Origin: JACMNW01 sp963708425 | GTDB taxonomy: Bacteria > Pseudomonadota > Alphaproteobacteria > Rhodobacterales > Rhodobacteraceae | Assembly: GCA_963708425.1 (NCBI GenBank) | Contig: OY970206.1 | Span: 2,480,001-2,544,000, forward strand | Direction of reading: 5' to 3' | DNA length: 64,000 bases | Part shown: piece by piece, positions 1 through 8,266 of the stretch | How positions within the stretch are numbered: the first letter of the stretch is position 1 | Layout: each line of letters opens with the position of its first letter | Translations under genes and position numbers: made by a program | The notes under the pieces: generated by a model | What the model was told of the DNA's origin: nothing | The model's input: only the letters and a program-made list of their open reading frames with translations | The model's database searches: none

Positions 1-384
1 GCCGATCAGGGTTGGGGTTATGGTGGTATCGCCTGCGCGGATGGTGATGTTCTGCGCCATTTGCGGCCAGAATTCGGTGAAGCGGGCGGCAAGATCGGCG
101 GGGGGGAGGGCGCGCAGATCGTCGTAGGTGGCGGCTTGCGGGGCTTCGTTCGTGTCGGCGGTTTGGGTCAGGTTGATGCCAGCGATCAGGCCTTCGACGG
201 CAAGGCGAACCTCGAAGGTCAGCGTGGCATCGGTTTGAGTCATGTCGGCGATGGCGGGGACCACCTCATGTGCCGCGGCCCATGACGACAGCGTGATCCA
301 CAGGGCAAGTGCCCTTGACAGGACGCGCAGCAGGGCCACCCTTGGGGTTGGTGATGCGACGGCCCCGATCGAGGAATGCGACAT
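1..384 (-). CDS. HupE/UreJ-type membrane protein, N-terminal part (cut by window edge)
   Basis: The reverse strand stays open from an ATG at 384 to the window edge (128 codons). A leader with a hydrophobic stretch (ALLRVLSRALALWITLSSW) ends at AAA-HEV, so the mature protein would begin with His-Glu near residue 39. The periplasmic part seen (IADMTQTDATLTFEVRL, then ADTNEAPQAATYDDLRALPP) resembles the long N-terminal domain of HupE/UreJ-family proteins, which carry several membrane helices further on, here missing. HupE/UreJ relatives are linked to nickel or other metal uptake; that role is inferred. A GTG at 339 is an alternative start that gives a more compact signal peptide. The ATG at 384 overlaps the ATG of the divergent gene. 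Confidence 0.6.
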   Translation of the reverse strand, partial: MSHSSIGAVASPTPRVALLRVLSRALALWITLSSWAAAHEVVPAIADMTQTDATLTFEVRLAVEGLIAGINLTQTADTNEAPQAATYDDLRALPPADLAARFTEFWPQMAQNITIRAGDTTITPTLIG

Positions 385-1174
385 GCGGATACTGCCCCTG
401 CTATTGCTATTGGCGACGCCGATCAGCGCGCATGAATTGTGGATCGAGCCGCTGAACTGGCAGCCCGCGCCAGACGGTAGGCTGGAGGCCAACCTTGTCA
501 ACGGGCAAAACTTCGAGGGCATTACGTTATCGTATCTGCCGAAGTGGTTTAGCCGGTTCGAAGTGGTCACTGGGGATAGCATGGCGGCGGTTGATGGACG
601 GATCGGCAATACGCCCGCAGTCGCGCAGCCGGTGGCGGGCGATGGGTTGCATGTGGTGGTGTATCAATCGACGCCGTCGACTGTGACCTATGCCGAATGG
701 GCGAAGTTTCTGACGTTTGTGACGCATAAGGATCTGGGCGATATTGGTGCGCAGCATCAGGCGCGGGGGTTGCCGGAAACTGCGTTCAAAGAGGTTTATA
801 CGCGGTATTCCAAGGCGTTGGTCGGAGTTGGGTCTGCCGACGGGGCGGATAAGCGGATGGGGTTGGAAACGGAAATTGTGGCGTTGGACAACCCCTATGT
901 GACGGGTGGCAGCACGGTGCGGGTGCAGTTGTTTTATGGCGACGAGGCGCGGGCCAATGCGCAGATTGAACTGTTCGAGAAGGCCGCCGATGGTACGGTT
1001 GTGGTGACGTTGCAGCGCACCGATGCGACAGGGATTGCCACGCTGCCAGTGCGGGCGGGGTATGAGTACATGGCGGATGCGGTGGTTATGCGGGAACCGT
1101 CTGATGCGTTGGCGGCGGAATATGGCGCGGTTTGGGAGACTCTGTGGGCGAATTTAACGTTTGCTGTGCCTTAG
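383..1174 (+). CDS. DUF4198-type periplasmic protein
   Basis: The ATG at 383 gives 263 residues with a clear signal peptide (MRILPLLLLLATPISA) cut before HELW, so the mature protein starts with histidine. The body, with NPYVTGGSTVRVQLFYGD followed by a beta-rich C-terminal third (GTVVVTLQRTDATGIATLPV), fits the DUF4198 family of periplasmic proteins often found beside metal importers. An upstream ATG in the same frame at 242 would add 47 residues with no export signal and is less likely. The divergent HupE/UreJ-like gene supports a joint role in metal handling; this is context inference only. The gene end overlaps the convergent argP-like gene by four bases. Confidence 0.75.
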   Translation: MRILPLLLLLATPISAHELWIEPLNWQPAPDGRLEANLVNGQNFEGITLSYLPKWFSRFEVVTGDSMAAVDGRIGNTPAVAQPVAGDGLHVVVYQSTPSTVTYAEWAKFLTFVTHKDLGDIGAQHQARGLPETAFKEVYTRYSKALVGVGSADGADKRMGLETEIVALDNPYVTGGSTVRVQLFYGDEARANAQIELFEKAADGTVVVTLQRTDATGIATLPVRAGYEYMADAVVMREPSDALAAEYGAVWETLWANLTFAVP

Positions 1175-2049
1175 GGCTGGCGCAGGATTTTTGCGGCGGC
1201 GGCGCGGATGGCTTTGGTTAAGGGCGTGAGGGCGGGGGCGGTGAGGCGGGAAAACTGCCAGTAAAGTGCCACATCTAGTGGCGTGTTGGGGGCCAGTTCG
1301 GCCAAGCGGCCTTTTGCAAGGTGATCAGCGATCAGGGGTTCGGGGTTCATGCCCCAGCCGAGGCCTGCGAGGGCGGCGTCGACGAAGGCCTGACTGGATG
1401 CCATGCGGTGGGTGGGAAAGGCGAAGCGCGTACCCGTCAGGGCGTGCTGCCATGCGGCTTGCAGGCGGTCTTTGTCGGAAAACGTCAGGGCGGGGGCGTT
1501 GGCAAGGGCGGCTTTGGTTGCACCGTTGGGGAACCATTTTGCGATATAATCGGGGCTGGCGGTGGCGTGGTAGCGCAGTGCGCCGAGGGGGATGGTGTCG
1601 CAGCCTTGCAGGGGGCCGGGGTGTGAGGTGATGGCGGCGGCGACCTCGCCCCGTTTTAGCCAGTCTTGCGAATGATCCTGATCATCGATGACCAGATCGA
1701 ACAACATGTCTTGCGTCGCGGCGAGGGCCGGAATGACCCATGTGGCCAAGCTATCGGCGTTAACGGCGATGCGGAGGGTGGCGGGGCCAGCGTCCAGTTG
1801 CGGCAGGTCTTGCGACAATTGGGATTGCAGCAAAGCCACCTCATCATGGTGGCGGATCAGACGCAGGCCGGGCGGGGTGGCGGTGCAGGGTTGACCGCGA
1901 TGGATGAGGATGCAGCCCATACGTTCCTCCAGCGCTTTCAGGCGCTGGGAAATGGCGGATTGGGTGATGCCGATGCTGGATGCGGCCAGATCAAAGCTGC
2001 CACGGCGATGGATGGCAACGAGGGCGGCGAGGAGGGGGTCGGTGAACAT
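1171..2049 (-). CDS. argP: LysR-family regulator, ArgP/LysG type
   Basis: A 292-residue LysR-type regulator. The N-terminal winged helix-turn-helix is plain (residues 5-65; RRGSFDLAASSIGITQSAIS then RLKALEERMGC), followed by an effector-binding domain of the usual two-lobed length. In the ArgP/LysG subfamily the regulator senses lysine or arginine and activates an amino-acid exporter of the LysE/ArgO family. A LysE-family gene lies 480 bases away on the opposite strand, which supports this assignment. The promoter of the exporter run should lie in 2050-2140. Subfamily placement rests on similarity of the N-terminus and on context. Confidence 0.82.
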   Translation of the reverse strand: MFTDPLLAALVAIHRRGSFDLAASSIGITQSAISQRLKALEERMGCILIHRGQPCTATPPGLRLIRHHDEVALLQSQLSQDLPQLDAGPATLRIAVNADSLATWVIPALAATQDMLFDLVIDDQDHSQDWLKRGEVAAAITSHPGPLQGCDTIPLGALRYHATASPDYIAKWFPNGATKAALANAPALTFSDKDRLQAAWQHALTGTRFAFPTHRMASSQAFVDAALAGLGWGMNPEPLIADHLAKGRLAELAPNTPLDVALYWQFSRLTAPALTPLTKAIRAAAAKILRQP

Positions 2050-2140
2050 TAGCGGTGCTTATGGGATTAGAGAATGATTAATTGGATTGATGGTGGGTTT
2101 TGGCTGTAGGTCAAGTGAGAAATTGGGATTGGGGGCGGCG

Positions 2141-2536
2141 ATGTCGGGCGAGACGGATTTGGGGCGGTTGTTGCGGCATATGGAGCCGGTGTTGGACGCT
2201 GTGCCCTATGGGTATGGGTTGCTGCCGAAAGGGGCGGCGGGGCCGGTGGATGCGTTCGCTTTGATTGCCGAGGCGGAGGGGCTGACGGTGGTGGCAGCCG
2301 CGGATGTGTTGGACCGGGCCGGGATCGCGTATCAGGGGCAGTGGGCGAGGATCAGCCTAAGCGTGCATTCTGATCTGGCGGCGGTGGGTCTGACGGCGGC
2401 GATAGCGGCTGAGCTGACTAAGCATGACATCAGCGCCAATGTTGTGGCGGGGTACTTTCATGACCACGTGTTTGTGCAGTGGGACAAGCGCGGGGCGGCG
2501 ATGGTGGCTTTGAGCGCACTTGGTGCGTCGGCGTGA
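2141..2536 (+). CDS. small ACT-domain-like protein
   Basis: A 131-residue protein started at the ATG at 2141 behind a G-rich ribosome site; an in-frame ATG at 2087 would add 18 residues. The C-terminal half (WARISLSVHSDLAAVGLTAA, ISANVVAGYFHDHVFVQWDK) looks like an ACT-type ligand-binding fold, as found in proteins that bind amino acids. It sits between the ArgP-type regulator and the LysE-type exporter and overlaps the latter in a GTGA junction, so the two are probably translated together. A role in sensing or limiting export of a basic amino acid is a reasonable guess, not shown. Confidence 0.7.
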   Translation: MSGETDLGRLLRHMEPVLDAVPYGYGLLPKGAAGPVDAFALIAEAEGLTVVAAADVLDRAGIAYQGQWARISLSVHSDLAAVGLTAAIAAELTKHDISANVVAGYFHDHVFVQWDKRGAAMVALSALGASA

Positions 2537-3141
2537 CGACGTTTGCTGCGGCGATTTCGGGGTATTTGCTGGCGATCAGTCTGATCATGGCGATTGGGGC
2601 GCAGAATGCGTTTGTGCTGCGGCAGGGGCTGCGGCGCGAGCATGTGTTTGCGGTGGTGATGGTCTGTGCGCTGTCGGATGCGGTTTTGATGGCGGCGGGG
2701 GTGGCGGGGTTTGGCGCAATGCAGGCCAGCGCGCCGTGGATTGGCGAAGCGATGCGCTATGGCGGCGTGGCGTTTTTGGTGGTGTATGGCGCGTTGCGGT
2801 TTCGGGCGGCGCTGCGGGGCGGTGAGGCGTTGCGGCCAGCAAGTGACGAGCGCGCGCCGTTGGGGCGGGTGCTGGCGACGTGTCTGGTGCTGACCTGGGC
2901 TAACCCGCATGTGTATCTGGATACGGTGGTGCTGATCGGGTCGATCTCGGCGCAGTACGTGCCGCATCAGGTGGTGTTTGGCATCGGAGCGGCGCTTGGA
3001 TCGTTCAGCTTTTTCGCGGGCTTGGGATATGGCGCACGGTTGTTGACGCCGATCTTTGCCAAGCCGCAAGCGTGGGTGGTGCTGGAGATTATGGTGGGCC
3101 TGACGATGTGGGCGATTGCCGTGGGGTTGCTGCTGGGGTGA
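2533..3141 (+). CDS. LysE/ArgO-family amino-acid exporter
   Basis: A 202-residue inner-membrane protein starting at a GTG that overlaps the TGA of the preceding gene. The family signature near the N-terminus, LIMAIGAQNAFVLRQGL, and the later TWANPHVYLDTVVLIGSIS are typical of the LysE/ArgO branch, with about six membrane helices. These proteins export lysine or arginine, and toxic analogues. The ArgP-type regulator encoded divergently is the expected activator. Which amino acid is moved cannot be read from sequence. No terminator with a T-run was seen downstream (3142-3286). Confidence 0.88.
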   Translation: MTTFAAAISGYLLAISLIMAIGAQNAFVLRQGLRREHVFAVVMVCALSDAVLMAAGVAGFGAMQASAPWIGEAMRYGGVAFLVVYGALRFRAALRGGEALRPASDERAPLGRVLATCLVLTWANPHVYLDTVVLIGSISAQYVPHQVVFGIGAALGSFSFFAGLGYGARLLTPIFAKPQAWVVLEIMVGLTMWAIAVGLLLG

Positions 3142-3286
3142 GGGGGCTGGGCAGCGCCGGCCGATCCGGTTTTGCCGATGATCCTTAGGTTCTGAGGGGT
3201 GTTGCCGGGACAGCGTGCGCTGCGGTTACAGCGTGTTCAGCAGGGTTGCCTAGTGTCGCGGATCACGGCGTTCCGCGGAGGTACCT

Positions 3287-5629
3287 ATGCCCGATCAATC
3301 ACCCATTCTGTCGCTGCCCCTGATTATGCCTGCGCAGGCGCAAAAACATGTCACCCATAACGAGGCGCTGCGGCTGCTGGATGTGATGGTGCAGCTTGCG
3401 GTTTTGAACCGCAATCTGAGTGCAGCGCCTGCGCTGCCATCCATCGGTGATCGCCATATCGTGGCGGCTGGGGCAGTTGGTGCCTGGGCCGGGCAGGTGG
3501 GCAAAGTGGCGCTGTATACCAGCACCGGGTGGCAGTTCTTTGCGCCACTGCCGGGTTGGCAGGCACATGTTTTGGCCGAAGCAGTGACGGTGGTTTATGC
3601 GGGTACGGCGTGGGCGGAGCCGTTGGCAGCGGCTTCTGCGCCGATGTTTGGGGTTAACACCACGGCGGATGTGGTGAACCGGCTGGCAGTGCAGGCGGCT
3701 GCGACGTTGCTGAACCATGATGGGGCCGGGCATCAGTTGAAGCTGAACAAGGCGGCGGTCGGGGATACCGGCAGCTTGCTGTTTCAGACCGGGTTTTCTG
3801 GCCGGGCGGAAATGGGGCTGGCGGGGAGTGACGCGTTTTCGATCAAGGTCAGTGCTGATGGCACGGCGTTTAATGATGTTTTGTCGGCTGATCCGGCGAC
3901 AGGCCGCATGACGCTGGCGAAACCGGCGATTTTGGACGGGCAGGCCAGCGATCCGGCCAGCCCGGCAAACGGGATGATCTGGCACAACAGCACCTCGGGC
4001 GAGATCAAGGTGCGGGCGGGCGGTGTGACGCAGATTGTGGGTGCGGGTGGCGGTGGCGTTGCAGACGGTGACAAGGGCGATGTCTCGGTTTCGGCTGGGG
4101 GCACGGCGTGGGCGATTGATGCCGGTGCGGTGACGCTGGCCAAGATGGCGAGCATTGCGACCGACACGTTTCTGGGCCGTGATACGGCGGGCACGGGCGC
4201 GCCAGAGGTGATGACGCCAGCCCAAGCGCGGGCGATTTTGAACGTGGCCGATGGGGCGACCGCAAACAGCAGCAATGCTACGTTGCTGGACCGGGCGAAC
4301 CATACCGGCGTTCAGGTTTCAACCTCGATCAGCGACTTTGACGAGGCGGCGCAGGATGCCATTGGGGCGATGGTTGGTGCGTCACTGGTTTACACGGATG
4401 CGACACCATCACTTGCCCGGGCGGCGCTGACAGGGGATGTGACCGCACCGGTTGGCAGCAATGCTTTGACGATTGCCGATGATGCAGTAACGAACGTCAA
4501 GCTGGCGAATATGGCGGCGGGCACGATCAAGGGCAACAACGGTGGGGCGGCGGCCGATCCGGGCGATCTGACGGGTGCGCAGGCGACGGCGATGCTGGAC
4601 ACGTTTGGGGCAACGCTGAAGGGGTTGGTGCCAGCGCCGGGTGCAGTAGGGTCGACCAAGTTTCTGCGCGAGGATGGCACGTGGGTTGTTCCGGCGGGGG
4701 GGGGCGGCGGTGCTCCGGGCGGTGCTGCCGGGCAAATGCAGTATAACAATGGCGGGGCTTTTGATGGTGCGGCGAACATCGAGGTTAGCGGCGGCAATCT
4801 GAAGCTGGTGGGCACATCGGACCCGGCGGCGCCGACGGGTGGGTTGTTGATATATGCCAAGACGGTTGCGGGGCGGGTGTTGCCAAAGGTGATCGGGCCA
4901 TCGGGCATTGATACGGCGCTGCAAGCCGCGCTGCACGGGAATTCGATTTTTCTGTTGTCACCGGCCCATACCACGACGGCACCAAATGTTACGGGTGGGG
5001 TGCTTACGTCTGTCGCCACGATCTCGCATCAGCAGACATTTGCGTCAGCAAACCCGTGGCAGGCGACGCGTCGGACGCGGTTTCAAACCACAACCACGGC
5101 AGGTAACGCATCGGGGACGCGCACACCCTATGGGCAGTGGTTCTTTAGCAATGCGGCGGGCTTTGGCGGCTTCTTTTTTCGCGCCCAGTTTGGCATGAAC
5201 ATCAACTTGAATGGCGGGCAAAAGTTCTGTGGTTTGGCGTTTGCGGCAACAGCACTTGGGGGTGATCCCTCAACGTTCGTGAATATGTGCGGCATGGGGT
5301 ATGACGCGGCGGATGCCAGCACCGGTAACTGGAAATTCATGCGCAATGACGGGACAGGTGTTGCCACCAAGGTTGACCTGGGGGTTGATGCCGCCAGAAA
5401 TACGACGCACGGCTTTGATCTGATCATGCATGCCAAGCCAAACTCGGCTGAGTTGTTTGTGCGAATTGTGAACATTCACACTGGCGTGATTGTTCTGGAT
5501 ACCAGTTATACGACCGATATTCCGGCCGTGCATTCGCCGCTGACGTTCAAATGCGAAGTGCGCAACGGGGCGGTGGCAGCGATTGATAACATTGAGATTG
5601 CAAAGGCTTATATCGAAAGCGATTATTGA
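3287..5629 (+). CDS. DUF2793 protein with tail-fibre-like repeats
   Basis: 780 residues, preceded by a strong ribosome site (GCGGAGGT). The N-terminus (SLPLIMPAQAQKHVTHNEAL, residues 9-28) is the DUF2793 signature. The middle (about 230-500) holds tail-fibre-like segments: GDKGDVSVSAGGTAW, LGRDTAGTGAPEVMTPAQAR, GATANSSNATLLDRANHTG and a glycine-rich linker (VPAGGGGGAPGGAAGQMQYN). The C-terminal 250 residues look like a beta-rich receptor-type domain with no name I can give. No signal peptide. DUF2793 proteins occur in prophages and gene transfer agents of this order, but no phage genes surround this one. It may be a stranded tail fibre or a surface component tied to the glycan genes next door. 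Confidence 0.7.
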   Translation: MPDQSPILSLPLIMPAQAQKHVTHNEALRLLDVMVQLAVLNRNLSAAPALPSIGDRHIVAAGAVGAWAGQVGKVALYTSTGWQFFAPLPGWQAHVLAEAVTVVYAGTAWAEPLAAASAPMFGVNTTADVVNRLAVQAAATLLNHDGAGHQLKLNKAAVGDTGSLLFQTGFSGRAEMGLAGSDAFSIKVSADGTAFNDVLSADPATGRMTLAKPAILDGQASDPASPANGMIWHNSTSGEIKVRAGGVTQIVGAGGGGVADGDKGDVSVSAGGTAWAIDAGAVTLAKMASIATDTFLGRDTAGTGAPEVMTPAQARAILNVADGATANSSNATLLDRANHTGVQVSTSISDFDEAAQDAIGAMVGASLVYTDATPSLARAALTGDVTAPVGSNALTIADDAVTNVKLANMAAGTIKGNNGGAAADPGDLTGAQATAMLDTFGATLKGLVPAPGAVGSTKFLREDGTWVVPAGGGGGAPGGAAGQMQYNNGGAFDGAANIEVSGGNLKLVGTSDPAAPTGGLLIYAKTVAGRVLPKVIGPSGIDTALQAALHGNSIFLLSPAHTTTAPNVTGGVLTSVATISHQQTFASANPWQATRRTRFQTTTTAGNASGTRTPYGQWFFSNAAGFGGFFFRAQFGMNINLNGGQKFCGLAFAATALGGDPSTFVNMCGMGYDAADASTGNWKFMRNDGTGVATKVDLGVDAARNTTHGFDLIMHAKPNSAELFVRIVNIHTGVIVLDTSYTTDIPAVHSPLTFKCEVRNGAVAAIDNIEIAKAYIESDY

Positions 5630-5647
5630 TCCCAAGTTGGATATTGC

Positions 5648-5675
5648 GGCCTTCCGGTGACGGGGGGCCTTTTTT
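5648..5675 (+). terminator. intrinsic terminator after the DUF2793 gene
   Basis: GGCC at 5648-5651 pairs with GGCC at 5666-5669, and CCG at 5654-5656 pairs with CGG at 5661-5663 around the loop GTGA, with a two-base internal mismatch. Six T follow on the plus strand (5670-5675). The position, 19 bases after the stop at 5629, fits a terminator for that gene. Confidence 0.75.
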
Positions 5676-5693
5676 AATGCGCGTTCGTGGCGG

Positions 5694-7127
5694 CTACTTT
5701 TGGCCGTTGGTACTGCGGGAATAAAGATCTTCGTAGCGGGTGATGTCGTCTTCGCCGAGGTAAGGGCCGGTTTGAACCTCGATCAGCACCATCGGCGTGG
5801 TGCCGCGGTTTTCGAGGCGGTGCCGGGCACCTTGGGCGACGTAGATGGATTGGTTTTCGTGGACGACGGCTTGCGTGTCGTTCAGCGTCACCACGGCCTG
5901 GCCTGACACCACAACCCAATGTTCGGCGCGGTGTTGGTGGCTTTGCAGGCTGAGGGCCGCGCCGGGATTGACGACGATGCGCTTTACTTGAAAGCCAGCG
6001 CCGCTGACCAGCAGATCAAACCAACCCCAGGGCCGATGATCGCGCGGAAAGGTTTCGGCTTGCGGGTGGCCTGCGGCTTTTAGCATGCTGACGGCAAGGC
6101 GTACGTCTTGGGTGCGCCGACGGTCGGCGACGAGCACGGCGTCGGGCATGGCGATGGCAATGATATGATCAAGGCCAATGCCCACCAGCGCCATGCCGTC
6201 AGACCCGGCGCGCAAAATACTATCATTGCAATCGACCGCATGGCTGTTGCCGTATTGGACATTGCCCTGATCATCGACGTGGCTTTCGCGCGCGACGGCG
6301 TCCCAATCGCCGAGGTCTGACCAACCAGAGGCCAGCGGCATGACCACAAGGTTGGAGCTGCGTTCCATTACGGCGTAGTCGATTGAAATCGCTTCGATAT
6401 CTGTCCATGGGTCGGGGGCCAGGCGCAGAAAGCCGAGGTCGGGTTTGGCGTTTTGCAGGGCGGCTGTGACCGGGGCGATCAGGTGCGGGGCGTGGGTTTG
6501 GAAGGCTTCGATCAACGTTGATGCGGCGGCGAGGTAGATGCCGGCGTTCCACAGATACCGACCGGATGACAGCATTTCGGCAGCCACGGCGGCACCCGGT
6601 TTTTCGACGAAACGGATCAGGTCAACCGGGCCGGATTGCGATGTGGTGGCCAGTTCCAGCCAGCCGTAGCCGGTTTCGGGGCGATCAGGCGTGATGCCGA
6701 AGGTGATGATGCGGCCTTCGTGGGCGGCAGGCAGAGCGGCAGCGATGGCGGTGTGAAATCCAGTGGTATCGGGCATGACGTGATCGGACGGCGCAATCAG
6801 CATCAGCGCGTCGGGATCGGTTGCCACCAAATGCAGGGCTGCCACAAGGATTGCGGGGGCGGTATTGCGGCCTTCGGGCTCGATCAAGATCGCACTTGCA
6901 TCGGACCCGATGGCGGCGAGTTGTTCGGTGACGATAAAGCGGAAATCGCTGTTGGTGATGACCAGCGGGGCGGCAAATTCTGGCCCAGACAGACGTTGAA
7001 CGGCCATTTGGAACAGGCTCTGATCGCTGATCAGGGGGACGAACTGTTTGGGGTAGCTTTTGCGCGACAGGGGCCAAAGCCGCGTCCCCGAACCGCCACA
7101 AAGGATAACCGGGGTGAGTGCAGTCAT
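5694..7127 (-). CDS. manC: mannose-1-phosphate guanylyltransferase / mannose-6-phosphate isomerase
   Basis: 477 residues, the normal length of the bifunctional type II enzyme. The nucleotidyltransferase motif GGSGTRLWPLSRKSYPKQF lies near residues 11-29 and binds GTP; FVEKPGAAVAAEML lies mid-protein. The C-terminal cupin (about 350-465, with NPGAALSLQSHQHRAEHWVV) is the isomerase half, with its metal-binding histidines. It makes GDP-mannose from fructose-6-phosphate via mannose-1-phosphate. Together with the glycosyltransferases and polysaccharide exporter that follow, it most likely supplies an exopolysaccharide or capsule. The partner phosphomannomutase is not in this window. Confidence 0.94.
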   Translation of the reverse strand: MTALTPVILCGGSGTRLWPLSRKSYPKQFVPLISDQSLFQMAVQRLSGPEFAAPLVITNSDFRFIVTEQLAAIGSDASAILIEPEGRNTAPAILVAALHLVATDPDALMLIAPSDHVMPDTTGFHTAIAAALPAAHEGRIITFGITPDRPETGYGWLELATTSQSGPVDLIRFVEKPGAAVAAEMLSSGRYLWNAGIYLAAASTLIEAFQTHAPHLIAPVTAALQNAKPDLGFLRLAPDPWTDIEAISIDYAVMERSSNLVVMPLASGWSDLGDWDAVARESHVDDQGNVQYGNSHAVDCNDSILRAGSDGMALVGIGLDHIIAIAMPDAVLVADRRRTQDVRLAVSMLKAAGHPQAETFPRDHRPWGWFDLLVSGAGFQVKRIVVNPGAALSLQSHQHRAEHWVVVSGQAVVTLNDTQAVVHENQSIYVAQGARHRLENRGTTPMVLIEVQTGPYLGEDDITRYEDLYSRSTNGQK

Positions 7128-7211
7128 TTGGGCGAGACTAATCCATAAAATACCGCGTAACTTTACAGTAGGTTGAGGGAATTTTTGCGCAAGGCTTTTC
7201 CGGGGATTTGC

Positions 7212-8135
7212 CTAGATGCGGCCAAGGCGCGCTGCCAGCCACAGTGCCGCAGTGCCATGCGCCGAGCCGCGTTTCAGGCCCAGACGGCGGAACTGGGTGG
7301 CGCGATTTTGATCCGTGGTTCGATCCAGCAGATCGCGGATCACATCGCGGGCATCGGGTGTCAGATGCGGGGCCGCGTCGTGCAGGGCCTGCCAATGGGC
7401 GGCCAGCCACATGCCATAGTCGTTGCGCAGCAGGTGGTTCAGCCGCTTTAGCGCGCCCGAAAAGCCGTGTGACGCGCCGAAGGCGTTGCCGCCGTGTTGG
7501 CGATACAGCGTGGTTTGCGCTGGATCGAGCAGGCAAGCACCGCCCGCGCCCGCGATCAGTTGATAGAGCCACCAGTCGTGGAAATGGATGGCCGATGGCG
7601 CGCCTGCATCACGGACGAGGGCAACGGCGCTAGCGTTCAGAACAATTGAGTGCCCGGCAAAAAGGTTCTGAACCAAGGCGTTACGGAAACTTGGCCTGGC
7701 ATGCGGTTCGGCGGAACGCCCGATTGGGCGCAAGTTGGCGTCGGTTAGGATGCTTTCGGCGGCATAGAGTGCCGGCAGGTTTTCTGGACTTTGTGCCAGA
7801 TGATCAACCGCACGGGCCAGCTTTTGCGGCAGCCAGACATCATCTTGATCTGCCAGCGCGACGTATTCCGGCGGCACATCGCGGTGGGTTAGCAGCGCCA
7901 TGAAGTTTTGCGTCGGCGTGCCGGATCGCGGCCCTTCCAGAAATTGCACATTGCGGTTGGGATGCGCCCGGTCGAAGGCGCGCAAGATGTCGGCAGTGCC
8001 ATCGCACGATCCGTCATCGCCAACCATCAGCGACCAATTGGTGTGGCTTTGGGCCAGCAGGCTGTCCAGTTGGGCGGGCAAAAACCGCGCGCCGTTACAG
8101 GTGGCCATCAGGATGGTGATGTGCGGGTCGGTCAT
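7212..8135 (-). CDS. family 2 glycosyltransferase
   Basis: 307 residues with a GT-A fold of family GT2: ITILMATCNGARFLPAQLDS at residues 6-25, then VGDDGSCDGTADIL and the acidic ALADQDDVWLPQKLARAVD (near 95-113), which supplies metal and sugar-nucleotide binding. The later HDWWLYQLIAGAGG is typical of rhamnosyl- or galactosyltransferases of the RfbF/WbbL kind. It acts on the cytoplasmic face of the membrane, adding one sugar to a growing glycan. Donor and acceptor cannot be told. It lies 84 bases upstream of manC on the same strand and is probably co-transcribed. Confidence 0.88.
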   Translation of the reverse strand: MTDPHITILMATCNGARFLPAQLDSLLAQSHTNWSLMVGDDGSCDGTADILRAFDRAHPNRNVQFLEGPRSGTPTQNFMALLTHRDVPPEYVALADQDDVWLPQKLARAVDHLAQSPENLPALYAAESILTDANLRPIGRSAEPHARPSFRNALVQNLFAGHSIVLNASAVALVRDAGAPSAIHFHDWWLYQLIAGAGGACLLDPAQTTLYRQHGGNAFGASHGFSGALKRLNHLLRNDYGMWLAAHWQALHDAAPHLTPDARDVIRDLLDRTTDQNRATQFRRLGLKRGSAHGTAALWLAARLGRI

Positions 8136-8266
8136 TGTCTTACGCCCTGATCATGCCGCGCACAAATCTGGCGGTGATTAAGCTTCGCTGTAATCCGTTA
8201 AGGATTGGCAAATTTGATGGGGGTAGCCTGACGGTGGGTGTTGAACTTTTTGGTGGGTGACCAAAG

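Noticed and set aside
3142..3286. Possible attachment site or prophage edge upstream of the tail-fibre-like gene
   Set aside because: No direct repeat, integrase or tRNA gene was found.
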